From Candidatus Melainabacteria bacterium MEL.A1 (lineage in GTDB: Bacteria > Cyanobacteriota > Vampirovibrionia > Gastranaerophilales > Gastranaerophilaceae), in contig CP017245.1 of assembly GCA_001765415.1 (NCBI GenBank), positions 1,803,337 through 1,867,336 of the forward strand: a DNA stretch of 64,000 nt, given 5' to 3'. Below the pieces are notes generated by a model. It was given only the letters and a program-made list of their open reading frames with translations, was not told the DNA's origin and ran no database searches. Numbering within the stretch: the stretch's first letter is position 1; the number at the start of each line of letters is the position of its first letter. The position numbers and the translations under genes are program-made. Positions 37,242-45,701 of the stretch are shown in pieces.

Positions 37242-37434
37242 ACCTATTTAAACTCCTTCTTTTACTTTAGTAACACAAGATATCATATTTGAATGGATGG
37301 GGTAAAACATTTAAAGTATATACTTAGTATATATCATAATATATATTTTTTCAAGTCTTGTGTAAACTTTTGTTAATAATTTAAAACTGTATAATTGGTG
37401 TATGTTTGTAATATAATTAAGCATGGAGGGATAT

Positions 37435-37911
37435 ATGAAGAAGAAAATTTTAATTACATTGGGTATTTTGGTTACATTGATTGTGGCTTCCGTTGCTGGG
37501 GTTGCGGTTACAAATATGAATGCTCCGAAACATCCGTCAGAATATAAAATAGGAATTTCTTATGATGAGGCGGTTAAGTCTGACAAACCTATGTTGGCAG
37601 TGTTTTATGTTGACTGGTGCGGATATTGTTTGAGATTTATGCCAAAATTCAGAATTTTGAATACTTTATACAAAAATAAATATAATTTTGTAATGATAAA
37701 TGTTGAAGGTGATCAAAATACTAGGGCATTGGCGGAAGATGTTGGTATAGCAGGTTACCCTACGGTTTATATTCTTGATCCTAAATATGATAACCGAGTT
37801 TTGTTGTCTAATAGCTACTACCATAATTTAAAAAAATTCAGAGTAGAATTAGATAGATATTTAAGAATACGTGCGCTTTTGGACAAAGCAACTGCGGAAG
37901 TTGAAAAATAG
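37435..37911 (+). CDS. Membrane-anchored thioredoxin-like protein
   Basis: N-terminal membrane anchor (KKKILITLGILVTLIVASVAG), then a thioredoxin fold with the redox pair in VDWCGYCLRF (CGYC) and the cis-proline segment AGYPTVYILDP. 158 aa. Probably acts in the periplasm on disulfides. The ATG at 37435 is preferred over 37423 because GGAGGG lies just before it. TATAAT-like boxes occur near 37390 and 37411. Confidence 0.85.
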   Translation: MKKKILITLGILVTLIVASVAGVAVTNMNAPKHPSEYKIGISYDEAVKSDKPMLAVFYVDWCGYCLRFMPKFRILNTLYKNKYNFVMINVEGDQNTRALAEDVGIAGYPTVYILDPKYDNRVLLSNSYYHNLKKFRVELDRYLRIRALLDKATAEVEK

Positions 37912-38054
37912 CAAAAAAAAAGACCTTGATTAAAAATCTTTTCAAGGCCTATCCGTTTAAATAAGAAGAGAGAGCTTTATATTTATATAAAGTATATGAG
38001 AATTATAAATTTGCTAATTTTGGACCAATTGTTAAGAAATATTAATAGGTATTT

Positions 38055-38834
38055 ATGAAAGATATTCAAAATTTAAAAGATAATAGAAATGTAGACATTC
38101 AAAGGGTTGGAATTAAACACCTTGAATTACCTTTGATTATTCAAAGAAAAAATAGCTCAAATCAAGTTGTTTGTGCAAAAGCAAAGGTTAGTGTATCATT
38201 GCCAAGAGATTACAAAGGAACTCACATGTCAAGATTTGTAGAAGTTTTGACTGAATGGCAGCATAAAAACCTTTTGGGTGTTGATATAAAAGGTTGTTTG
38301 GAAAAAATTATTAACAATTTGGATGCTCAAAGTGGTGAATTGGAATTTAAGTTTCCATATTTTATAGATAAAAAATCTCCGGTTAAGGGAATGGTTGCTC
38401 CTATGAGTTATCATTGTTCTTTTGAGGGAAGAATAGTTGATGAAGAATACAAATTTATTTTGGGTGTAGAAGTCCCTGTTACAACACTTTGTCCTTGTTC
38501 AAAGGAGATTTCAGAGAATGGTGCGCATAATCAAAGAGCGTTTATAAAGGTAAAAGTTTCTTATGATGAAAAAGAGCAAGTTTGGATTGAAGATTTGGTA
38601 GAATTGATTGAATCTTGTGCATCTTGTCCTGTATATCCGTTGTTGAAACGTGAAGATGAAAAGTTTGTAACCGAAAAAGCTTGGGATAATCCAAAGTTTG
38701 TTGAGGATGTTTTGAGAGATGTGGTTGTGAAATTGAGAAATCATCCGATAATAAAAGAATTTGACGTTGAATGTGAAGCTTTTGAAAGTATTCATAATCA
38801 TTCTGCTTGGGCATCTCAACACGAAGTGAAGTAA
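38055..38834 (+). CDS. folE2: GTP cyclohydrolase I type 2 (FolE2/MptA family)
   Basis: Converts GTP to dihydroneopterin triphosphate for folate or queuosine-type pathways. Family features: MSRFVEVL early, VEVPVTTLCPCSKEIS with the metal-binding Cys, GAHNQRAFI, and the C-terminal AFESIHNHSAWA. 259 aa is typical. FolE2 is usually metal-flexible and used when zinc is scarce. A 143-base gap containing a CCTTGA...TCAAGG hairpin separates it from the thioredoxin-like gene. Confidence 0.94.
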   Translation: MKDIQNLKDNRNVDIQRVGIKHLELPLIIQRKNSSNQVVCAKAKVSVSLPRDYKGTHMSRFVEVLTEWQHKNLLGVDIKGCLEKIINNLDAQSGELEFKFPYFIDKKSPVKGMVAPMSYHCSFEGRIVDEEYKFILGVEVPVTTLCPCSKEISENGAHNQRAFIKVKVSYDEKEQVWIEDLVELIESCASCPVYPLLKREDEKFVTEKAWDNPKFVEDVLRDVVVKLRNHPIIKEFDVECEAFESIHNHSAWASQHEVK

Positions 38835-38838
38835 AAAA

Positions 38839-38873
38839 CAGTCGACATTTCTGCCGACTGTTTTTTTATGTTT
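38839..38873 (+). terminator. Terminator after folE2
   Basis: AACAGTCG / CGACTGTT stem with a ten-base loop and seven T. The A-rich left flank means it could also serve the convergent minus-strand gene. Confidence 0.85.
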
Positions 38874-38881
38874 TATTTTTT

Positions 38882-40606
38882 TTATTCATTCAACAATTTT
38901 TCTGCCAATTCTGATTCGGTTCTTCCATTAAGTGTTTTGCTAATTTTTTGAAGTTTTTGAGCAATCAGTTCCAAATTGTCTGTCCAAACAAAATTATCTA
39001 AAACATATTTTTCAGCTTTTTCAAATTCTCCATCAATTTGTATTCTGATGATTTCAGAAAGCATTTCTTTGGCGATAGGGACAACTTTATCAATATTAAC
39101 GTGAATTTTGCCATCAATGATGTCATAAGCTCCACGTTCAGAAAAATATTTGTTTTGCATAACAGTTCTAACTCTATGTGCTTGGCTCATTGTAGGTTTT
39201 GATTTTAGAAAATTGTCAGCAACAGTTGTAACAATAATTTGTTTTCTCTGTTCTTCGGTGTACATACCGAGTTCCGTTAACAAATCAACAAAAGCCAAAG
39301 ATCCCATATCGGCTTTGTTTTCTTCAATAATATTTCTGTATTTCCCTAAAGTTTCACAAGCTTTTTTAGGTCCAAGTGAGTGAGCATTTTCGTGACCGAT
39401 TGTAAACCAGTGATCAGCTTCGTCAAGATAGTATTTGTGTTGTTCTTTATCAAGAATTGCATCAAGTCTTTCTTGAAGTTTTTTCATATCGCTAATAAAA
39501 CGAATTTGTCTGTGGTAAACATTTCTTCTTCCACCACCGATTGTGAGTGATAATTTATCGTCATTTGGTAAGTTTTCTGCTAAAGTAATTCCACCTCTGT
39601 ATGCTCCAACATCTCCGCAAACTGCAACTAAATCAACATCAACCATTGTTTGTTTTGTATCTTTGTCCGGAGAAATATTTTGTTCATATTCATTTGCAAA
39701 TGGCATATTTTGCGCTAGTGTTGGAAGATATTTTTTTATTGCCATTAGTGCTTCTGTTCCTTTTTTGTTGACAATACCAACTCTACCGCCTAAAAAGTCT
39801 TTCGGAGTAGCTTTTATTTCGTATTTTTCTAAAAGGGCTGATAATTCTTTATTTTCTACGATTGTACCGGTCATTTCGTCTTCATAATTTTCTCGTGTAA
39901 TTGTAAATTCTAGCGGTGTATCTTGTAATGTTGCCCATTTTTTGTCAGCGTAAGCATCTAACATTGGATTGGCAGTTCTTAGAGCTTTTGCTTGAAGTTT
40001 CAAATATTCTGTAAAATCTGCGTTAGTCGAAGTTTCTGCAGCTTTGTCAATTTCATCTGCCATTTTAGAAAAATCTTCTTTAAATTTGTCGATATAATCA
40101 ATTCCGACAAGCTCATCTCCGCATCTTTCAACAACAGAACGTTGAGTTAAGATGTTTTTTACTTCTTCAATTTTGCCTTCATTAATCATTTTCGTTAAAA
40201 TGTTATGAAATTCTTCTTTTGACAAATCTTCAGGATAAACGCCTTTACCTGGAAATTCTTCTATTCCTTTGGCAAGGTTGATTTTGTTTGACATTGTATC
40301 AATTGCGTTAATCCCTTTTTGGGCATCAAACAATATTTTTGTTAATTCTGCTTGTTTGTTTCCTTTTGCGATTTCATCTTCTAAAAATTTTTTAAATTCC
40401 AAGTTGTGGTGACAATCTATTTGCATATTAATTTTTTCTAAAATATATGCAGCTTTTACAAGATGTTTAAGAGCTTTTTTATCTCCGTCTGCAAGTTCAA
40501 GGTATTCTGGCGCATCAGCTTTTAACATCTTTTTTGTCATCAAATGCTCTTTATCTGTACGCATTTCAAGTTCTTCCATTGGAAGGTTAAATTCAAATTG
40601 TGTCAT
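38882..40606 (-). CDS. M49-like (dipeptidyl peptidase III-related) zinc peptidase
   Basis: 574 aa, no signal peptide. The zinc motif GHENAHSLGP (HExxH) and a downstream IIEENKADMGSLAFVDLL match the HE..H and EE.(K/R)AD pair of the dipeptidyl peptidase III superfamily. Classical DPP III has HExxGH-type spacing with one extra residue; the five-residue form is seen in related bacterial and Nudix-fused members. The N-terminal 200 residues are helical. It probably cleaves oligopeptides in the cytoplasm. Single-gene unit. Confidence 0.72.
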   Translation of the reverse strand: MTQFEFNLPMEELEMRTDKEHLMTKKMLKADAPEYLELADGDKKALKHLVKAAYILEKINMQIDCHHNLEFKKFLEDEIAKGNKQAELTKILFDAQKGINAIDTMSNKINLAKGIEEFPGKGVYPEDLSKEEFHNILTKMINEGKIEEVKNILTQRSVVERCGDELVGIDYIDKFKEDFSKMADEIDKAAETSTNADFTEYLKLQAKALRTANPMLDAYADKKWATLQDTPLEFTITRENYEDEMTGTIVENKELSALLEKYEIKATPKDFLGGRVGIVNKKGTEALMAIKKYLPTLAQNMPFANEYEQNISPDKDTKQTMVDVDLVAVCGDVGAYRGGITLAENLPNDDKLSLTIGGGRRNVYHRQIRFISDMKKLQERLDAILDKEQHKYYLDEADHWFTIGHENAHSLGPKKACETLGKYRNIIEENKADMGSLAFVDLLTELGMYTEEQRKQIIVTTVADNFLKSKPTMSQAHRVRTVMQNKYFSERGAYDIIDGKIHVNIDKVVPIAKEMLSEIIRIQIDGEFEKAEKYVLDNFVWTDNLELIAQKLQKISKTLNGRTESELAEKLLNE

Positions 40607-40770
40607 ATAATCTCTCCTTTTGTGGAAATTATAGCATATTTTTATAATTTTTAATTAGGTCAAACAGATGAATAAATGCCAAAATTAGAGAAAAAGAGTT
40701 TTGTTTATTTTTTTTGTTTTGTTTGTGATAAACTAAAGTTAAAGATATAATTGAAAAGGGAAGTAGAAAT

Positions 40771-41775
40771 ATGAGTTTAACAGTATATTTAGGGATAGAT
40801 GTAGGTTCGGTTACTACAAAGCTTGCGCTTGTTGACGAAAAAGGTAAGTATGTTGACAGTTATATGCTTAGAACTGCAGGTAAACCTGTTATGGCGGTGC
40901 AAAAAGGATTGAATGAACTTTTTGCCAAAAGAATTACTGATTATGATGTAATGGGTGTTGGTACAACTGGTTCTGGTAGGAATTTGGCGGGTGCTTTGGT
41001 TGGCGCAGATATTATAAAAAATGAAATTACTGCTCACGCTGTAGCTGCAAGTATTAATGTCCCTGGTGTTCAAACAATTTTGGAAATTGGTGGGCAGGAT
41101 AGTAAAATTATTATCTTGAGAGATGGTATTGTTACTGATTTTGCGATGAACACTGTTTGTGCTGCAGGTACAGGTAGTTTCTTAGATCACCAAGCTCAAA
41201 GATTAAATGTTCCTATTGAAGAATTTGGTGATACTGCTCTAAAATCAGAAAACCCTGCTCGTATTGCAGGTCGTTGCGGTGTATTTGCTGAAAGTGATTT
41301 AATTCATAAACAACAATTAGGTTATCCTGTAGAAGATTTATTGTATGGACTTTGTCAAGCGCTTGTTCGTAACTATTTGGCTAACTTAGCTTTAGGTAAA
41401 GAGTTGTTACCTGTATTTTCTTTTCAAGGAGGGGTTGCAACAAATTCTGGTATGGTAAAAGCATTTGAAGAAGCTTTGGGACATAAAGTTATTGTTCCTG
41501 ATCACCATCAAACAATGGGTGCAATAGGTGCAGCATTATTGGCAATGGAAAATCACCAATATACAGATGCCAAAACAACTTTCAAAGGTTGGGAAGTTGG
41601 AGAAATGAATTTCCATTCAATTACTTGTGACTGCACCGGATGTTCTAACAATTGTGAAGTTATTACGATTGTTGAAGGTGGCGAAGATATTCATCACGTA
41701 GAAAAAATTAAAGACATTAAAGGCAATATAATTGCTCGTTGGGGTGGCACTTGCGGAAGATGGGATATTTCTTAA
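40771..41775 (+). CDS. 2-hydroxyacyl-CoA dehydratase activase-like ATPase (BadF/BcrA family)
   Basis: ASKHA-fold ATPase that in known systems injects an electron into a dehydratase or reductase through a 4Fe-4S centre. Seen: YLGIDVGSVTTKLALVD, ILEIGGQDSKIIIL, MNTVCAAGTGSFLDHQAQR with the first cluster Cys, RCGVFAESDLIHKQQLG with the second Cys region, and VFSFQGGVATNSGMVKAF. An extra C-terminal Cys-rich tail (CDCTGCSNNCEV and GGTCGRW) looks like a remnant of the larger fused activase/DUF2229 proteins. No dehydratase subunit genes are near. Typical of anaerobes. Confidence 0.88.
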   Translation: MSLTVYLGIDVGSVTTKLALVDEKGKYVDSYMLRTAGKPVMAVQKGLNELFAKRITDYDVMGVGTTGSGRNLAGALVGADIIKNEITAHAVAASINVPGVQTILEIGGQDSKIIILRDGIVTDFAMNTVCAAGTGSFLDHQAQRLNVPIEEFGDTALKSENPARIAGRCGVFAESDLIHKQQLGYPVEDLLYGLCQALVRNYLANLALGKELLPVFSFQGGVATNSGMVKAFEEALGHKVIVPDHHQTMGAIGAALLAMENHQYTDAKTTFKGWEVGEMNFHSITCDCTGCSNNCEVITIVEGGEDIHHVEKIKDIKGNIIARWGGTCGRWDIS

Positions 41776-41859
41776 TCTTTAATTAAGTGGTAAAATTTTG
41801 ATATGAGTGATTTAGAGCATACTGTAAACAAGATGAAAATTATGTATCGGGAGATTTTT

Positions 41860-42483
41860 ATGAAAACTTCTGATGCAATTCAACTCCGTATTGACGAGAT
41901 TAAACCTAAAGATTTCCAGGGGGATATACTTGATAAGTATGAAGAAAATTCAAAAGGTTTTCAGTGGCAAATTGCAGTTTTAGATATGTTTGAAAATGAT
42001 ATATCACATGAGATTTATCGTAAATGGCAAGAAATATTAAAACTTCGTGAAAATTATGAATGTAAAGGTTGTGCGACTTGTTGTAATCTTGCTTGTTCAG
42101 AGTTTTCACCTGATGAATTAAAAAAAAGAGCTGCAAACGGTGATAAGTTCGCAAAACAATTTACTTCAATTTTTATTCCTTATAATTCTAGGGAAGAAGC
42201 TCGTAAAATTTATCCTGAATATTTGAATTTGTTGGATGAAACAATTGATGAAGATGTTTATTTTTACCATTGTCCGAAATTAAATGATTGTAAAAAATGC
42301 TCTGATTACAAAAACAGACCGCAAATTTGCAGAGATTTTCCGGATAATCCGCTATGTATTTTACCAAAATCTTGCGGGTTCTATGAATGGCGTGAATATG
42401 CCCAACCTATTGCTATGATGTTACATTCAATGGTTGAAATAATAGATTATTACAAAGAAAAAATAAATTTGGCTCAAAAATAA
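41860..42483 (+). CDS. YkgJ-type cysteine-cluster protein
   Basis: Contains the Fe/Zn-chelating pattern of YkgJ (CxxCCxx..C and later Cys): CKGCATCCNLACSEF, CPKLNDCKKCSDYKNRPQICRDFPDNPLC. The molecular function of the family is unknown. ATG 41860 is chosen because CGGGAG lies 6 nt upstream; the frame extends to an ATG at 41803. It follows the Cys-rich activase by 84 nt, and the two may form a metal-related unit. Confidence 0.85.
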   Translation: MKTSDAIQLRIDEIKPKDFQGDILDKYEENSKGFQWQIAVLDMFENDISHEIYRKWQEILKLRENYECKGCATCCNLACSEFSPDELKKRAANGDKFAKQFTSIFIPYNSREEARKIYPEYLNLLDETIDEDVYFYHCPKLNDCKKCSDYKNRPQICRDFPDNPLCILPKSCGFYEWREYAQPIAMMLHSMVEIIDYYKEKINLAQK

Positions 42484-42503
42484 ATTTTAAAACAGAGGAA
42501 ATT

Positions 42504-43523
42504 ATGAAAGTACTTTCAGGATTGAATTTAGAAGAAATAGAAAAAATTACAGATGAACTTGGCGCATCAAAATTTAGAGCAAGACAAATTCACAATTGGA
42601 TTTATTTAAAATCTGTCAAATCTATTGATGAAATGACTGATTTGGCGATTAAATTTAGAGAACAATTGAAAGAAGTTGCGACGGTTTCTGATACTAAAAT
42701 TAAGGTTAAACAAGAAAGTGTTGACGGAACTTTAAAATATTTGCTTGAATATCCTGACGGTGAGTGTGTTGAAACTGTTTTGATGAGGTTTGACAATAGA
42801 GCAAATTTGACGGCTTGCGTAAGTTCTCAAGTTGGTTGTGCGGTGAATTGTTCATTCTGCGCAACTGGTAAACGAGGTTTTGTAAGAAATTTGTCTTATA
42901 AAGAAATTATTGAGCAAGTTTTAACAATTCAGAGAGATACTGGATTGAAGGTTACAAATGTTGTATTCATGGGACAGGGGGAACCTTTATTAAACCTTGA
43001 TAATGTTTTGAAAGCGATGGAAATATTTAACGAAAACTTTCAAATCGGTGCAAGGCGTTTGACAGTTTCAACATCAGGAATAATTCCTGGTATAAGAAAA
43101 TTGGCGGAATTGGATATGCAATCAACTTTAGCAATTTCTTTGCATGCGCCAAATCATGAAATAAGAAAACAGTTGATGCAAATTGAAAACAAATATTCTA
43201 TGCCTGAATTAAAAAAAGAATTGAAAAGCTATATTGAAAAAACAGGTAGGCGAATTACAATAGAATATCTATTGATAAAAGATTTGAATGATACTTTGCA
43301 AAGCGCAAAAGAATTGGTTGAATATTTGCACGATTTAAAATGTAATATTAACTTAATTCCATATAATTCTACAGAAAAGAACGATTATCAAAAGCCGTCA
43401 GGTAATTCAATTATGCGTTTCAAATCTTTACTTGAACAATCCGGTAAAAAAGTGACAGTGAGATTGGAACGTGGAGCTGATATAGATGCTGCTTGCGGAC
43501 AGTTGAGAGGAAAAGTTGATTAA
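42504..43523 (+). CDS. rlmN: 23S rRNA / tRNA (adenine-C2)-methyltransferase RlmN
   Basis: Radical SAM enzyme that methylates A2503 of 23S rRNA and A37 of tRNAs. Radical SAM cysteines C112, C116 and C119 in GCAVNCSFCATGKRGF, MGQGEPLLN, STSGIIPGI, and the catalytic C-terminal Cys in DAACGQLRG (about C331) are all present. 339 aa is full length. AGAGGAA sits 6 nt before the ATG. Its stop nearly meets the convergent prepilin gene. Confidence 0.96.
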   Translation: MKVLSGLNLEEIEKITDELGASKFRARQIHNWIYLKSVKSIDEMTDLAIKFREQLKEVATVSDTKIKVKQESVDGTLKYLLEYPDGECVETVLMRFDNRANLTACVSSQVGCAVNCSFCATGKRGFVRNLSYKEIIEQVLTIQRDTGLKVTNVVFMGQGEPLLNLDNVLKAMEIFNENFQIGARRLTVSTSGIIPGIRKLAELDMQSTLAISLHAPNHEIRKQLMQIENKYSMPELKKELKSYIEKTGRRITIEYLLIKDLNDTLQSAKELVEYLHDLKCNINLIPYNSTEKNDYQKPSGNSIMRFKSLLEQSGKKVTVRLERGADIDAACGQLRGKVD

Positions 43524-43525
43524 TT

Positions 43526-44275
43526 CTATCTTCTGTGTGGATAATCTTTTTTAAATTCAAAATTATCTATTAATAATAAAACTCCGCAAGTATCAGGGTT
43601 TGTCTTACAAGTTTGTAATGCTGTATCTCGACCTTGTTGAGTTAAAGTTGCTTGTGAATGTGGACCAAAATACTTATCTTTTCCTAAATATCGCTCATTA
43701 TAATTGCTATCGCACAATAAAAAATCAAATTGATCTCTTCCGAATGAGTTTGGTTGTTTACTTCCATTCAAGTCAAAAATAATATCTATGCAATTCCCTT
43801 TTGTCATGTCTATAGTTGAGCCATCTGCGAAAGTAACCATTGGGGATGTATTTTGTTGTTTTTGAACTGTTTTTATATAAGGTGCTAAATATTGATTAAA
43901 TATTTCAAGTGTTGCTGCTTGGTTGTAATCAACGATTTTCCCATCTTCATCTCTTATTGCTACAGGTTGTAACCAGTCAGCCGCTGAACCGTTATCTCTT
44001 TCTGACATAATTATTGCTTGTTGCATTATGCTATAAAACTTTTTTATCTTTACGCCGTCTTGTTTTCTTTGAGTTTCATTTATTAATGTTGGCAACGTCA
44101 TTGCTACAACAACACCAATAATCCCGAGTGTGATAAGGACTTCAGCTAAGGTGAATGCAGCTGATTTGCGTGAAAAGTGAAACATATTTTCTTTCATATC
44201 TCTAACATTATTTCCAATGTTGTCACAATGGGTTACGTGCATAGCTCTTTCTGTTAAAGTAAAATCTTTTTTCAT
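43526..44275 (-). CDS. Type IV prepilin-like protein with duplicated leader motif
   Basis: The prepilin motif SAAFTLAEVLITLGIIGVVVAM is followed by a hydrophobic helix and a C-terminal domain with Cys residues (CIDIIFDLNG, LLCDSN, TCKTNPDTCGVLL), typical of lineage type II/IV pilins. I start at 44275 because AGGAG lies 5 nt upstream; seven more codons upstream are open. Unusually, MKKDFTLTE, itself a prepilin-like beginning, is separated by about 37 residues from the functional FTLAE, as though a segment had been inserted into the leader. An operator-like dyad lies on its promoter. Confidence 0.8.
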   Translation of the reverse strand: MKKDFTLTERAMHVTHCDNIGNNVRDMKENMFHFSRKSAAFTLAEVLITLGIIGVVVAMTLPTLINETQRKQDGVKIKKFYSIMQQAIIMSERDNGSAADWLQPVAIRDEDGKIVDYNQAATLEIFNQYLAPYIKTVQKQQNTSPMVTFADGSTIDMTKGNCIDIIFDLNGSKQPNSFGRDQFDFLLCDSNYNERYLGKDKYFGPHSQATLTQQGRDTALQTCKTNPDTCGVLLLIDNFEFKKDYPHRR

Positions 44276-44292
44276 ACTTCTCCTCATAACTA

Positions 44293-44307
44293 ACATGTTT
44301 ATAACAT
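44293..44307 (-). promoter_or_regulatory. Operator-like dyad on the prepilin promoter
   Basis: On the minus strand ATGTTATAAACATGT, a dyad (ATGT-TATAA-ACAT) that includes a TATAAA -10 box, about 18 nt upstream of the prepilin ATG. The same 15-mer with one change is at 44357-44371 in the opposite orientation. Confidence 0.6.
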
Positions 44308-44356
44308 AATACTAACTAATTAAAATATAACTTATTTCTTTTCTTTTGTAAAGTAC

Positions 44357-44371
44357 ATGTTATAAACGTGT
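44357..44371 (+). promoter_or_regulatory. Operator-like dyad on the AbrB-like gene promoter
   Basis: ATGTTATAAACGTGT, 14 of 15 identical to the inverted copy at 44293-44307. It contains the TATAAA box that would serve the AbrB-like gene 24 nt downstream. A shared regulator for both divergent genes is likely. Confidence 0.6.
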
Positions 44372-44394
44372 TAAAAATTTTATTATGAGGTAAA

Positions 44395-44565
44395 ATGGAA
44401 AGAAAGTTGTTTAGAGCAGGAAATGGTTGGTCATTGTTTCTGCCAAAGGTAATAATTGAACTTTTAAAGATTGATCCTGAAAATGATACAATTGAAATGC
44501 AAATTGAGAATGATGTTCTAAAGATTAAAAAAGTTGATAAAAAAGATGGAGAGAAAAATAATTGA
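44395..44565 (+). CDS. AbrB/MazE-like small DNA-binding protein (56 aa)
   Basis: Too short for most gene callers. MERKLFRAGNGWSLFLPKVI is the swapped-hairpin AbrB pattern (gn..v.LPk.i), followed by IDPENDTIEMQIENDVLKIKK, where an antitoxin or AbrB-like protein would have its strand pair. GAGG lies 4 nt before the ATG. Its stop overlaps the TTG start of dtd, so it is coupled to dtd. No toxin gene adjoins, so it is more likely a stand-alone transcription regulator, possibly acting at the two dyads just upstream. Confidence 0.7.
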   Translation: MERKLFRAGNGWSLFLPKVIIELLKIDPENDTIEMQIENDVLKIKKVDKKDGEKNN

Positions 44566-44999
44566 AAGCGTTAATACAAAGGGTAAAACGAGCTTCTGTT
44601 ACTGTTGACGGGGCAAAAATCTCCGAAATTAGCAAAGGAATACTTGTGTTTTTGGGAGTGGAAAAAGAAGATGTTTTCGAAAACGCAGAAAAGTTAGCTG
44701 ACAAAATTTGTAAACTTCGAATTTTTGAAGATGAAAATGAAAAAATGAATTTGTCTGTAACAGATGTCGAAGGCGAACTTTTAGTCGTTTCGCAATTTAC
44801 TCTATGTGGTGATTGCAAAAAAGGTACACGCCCATCTTTTGATAAGGCTGCAAGTCCGGATGTCGCAGTTAAATTATATAATTATTTTATTGAATATTTA
44901 AAAAATAAAAATATTCCTGTAAAGACCGGAAAATTTCAGGCAATGATGGATGTTGAATTAATAAATGACGGTCCTGTAACATTTTGGTTAGAAAAATAA
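44562..44999 (+). CDS. dtd: D-aminoacyl-tRNA deacylase
   Basis: Hydrolyses D-aminoacyl-tRNA and Gly-tRNA(Ala) mis-products. Family motifs are clear: MKALIQRVKRASVTVDG, LLVVSQFTLCGDCKKGTRPSF (the SQFTL motif) and the Gly-cisPro-like INDGPVTFWL at the C-terminus. 145 aa is full length. It begins with TTG overlapping the stop of the AbrB-like gene. Confidence 0.95.
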   Translation: MKALIQRVKRASVTVDGAKISEISKGILVFLGVEKEDVFENAEKLADKICKLRIFEDENEKMNLSVTDVEGELLVVSQFTLCGDCKKGTRPSFDKAASPDVAVKLYNYFIEYLKNKNIPVKTGKFQAMMDVELINDGPVTFWLEK

Positions 45000-45064
45000 A
45001 AATTAGCTTGTAAAAATTGTTTATTTATTTTATTTTGAAAAAGTTAATTAATTTATGGATGACA

Positions 45065-45538
45065 ATGAAAATACAAGCAATTCAATCAAATCAAAGTTTT
45101 ACAGGTAACCCCCATTTTATTTCAAATAATGCTCACAAAGATTTAGCAACTATTTTAGTAAATTTAAATCGTAAAACTGTAACAAAGTTTAAGGGTGATT
45201 TTTTTCACTCTGAAATTCCGAATACATTGAGAATGGGTGAAAAGACTGCTTTTTATGACAAGAGGTATTATATGATGCCTGCTCCGTCTGATAAACAGAT
45301 TGTTGGCAGTTCCGAGTTGGCATTAGGAAAAATTAATTTATTGATAAATAATAGAACTGGTGAAATTATTAGATGTAAAAAGCCATTTTTGACAAGATGG
45401 AAAAAAGTGTTAAAAAAGGCTGAAAATGCGTTGAAAACATTTAAAGAAGAAATTGATAATCCAAAAGTTGTTGAAAAACAAGTTATTAAATTGTGTGGAT
45501 TGACCAAAGATGGTGTAAAAAGTTTGGAGCAATTTTAA
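45065..45538 (+). CDS. Protein of unknown function (157 aa)
   Basis: Not recognised. N-terminus MKIQAIQSNQSFTGNPHFIS, then a basic mixed-secondary-structure domain with LGKINLLINNRTGEIIRCKK, and a helical end. No signal peptide or membrane segment. An ATG at 45059 two codons earlier and an open frame to 45017 are alternatives; no good Shine-Dalgarno decides. Possibly one of a lineage-specific family with a FxG-type beginning. Confidence 0.6.
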   Translation: MKIQAIQSNQSFTGNPHFISNNAHKDLATILVNLNRKTVTKFKGDFFHSEIPNTLRMGEKTAFYDKRYYMMPAPSDKQIVGSSELALGKINLLINNRTGEIIRCKKPFLTRWKKVLKKAENALKTFKEEIDNPKVVEKQVIKLCGLTKDGVKSLEQF

Positions 45539-45556
45539 TTGATTGTGTTTTGCATG

Positions 45557-45585
45557 TTGCAAAATTTTGAAAAGCATGCTATAAT
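45557..45585 (+). promoter_or_regulatory. Strong promoter of the prion-like protein gene
   Basis: TTGCAA, 17 nt spacer, TATAAT. This is among the best sigma-70-type promoters in the window. It gives a leader of about 110 nt with an unused purine-rich GAGGAGA near 45630. Confidence 0.65.
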
Positions 45586-45701
45586 ACATGTATTAATATA
45601 GAGTTAGAAATCGATTTTTTATTACTGAGGAGAATTTTTTACTTTATTATTTATTATTAACCTAGAAATTACGTTATTTTTTTAATTAAGAGGCTTTTAT
45701 T

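Noticed and set aside
41791..41805. Leaderless start at 41803 after an extended TAAAAT box
   Set aside because: A good Shine-Dalgarno (CGGGAG) and ATG exist at 41860, so the box more likely gives a normal short leader.
44395..44565. Toxin-antitoxin pair with the AbrB/MazE-like gene
   Set aside because: The overlapping downstream gene is clearly dtd and no toxin-like ORF is adjacent on either side.
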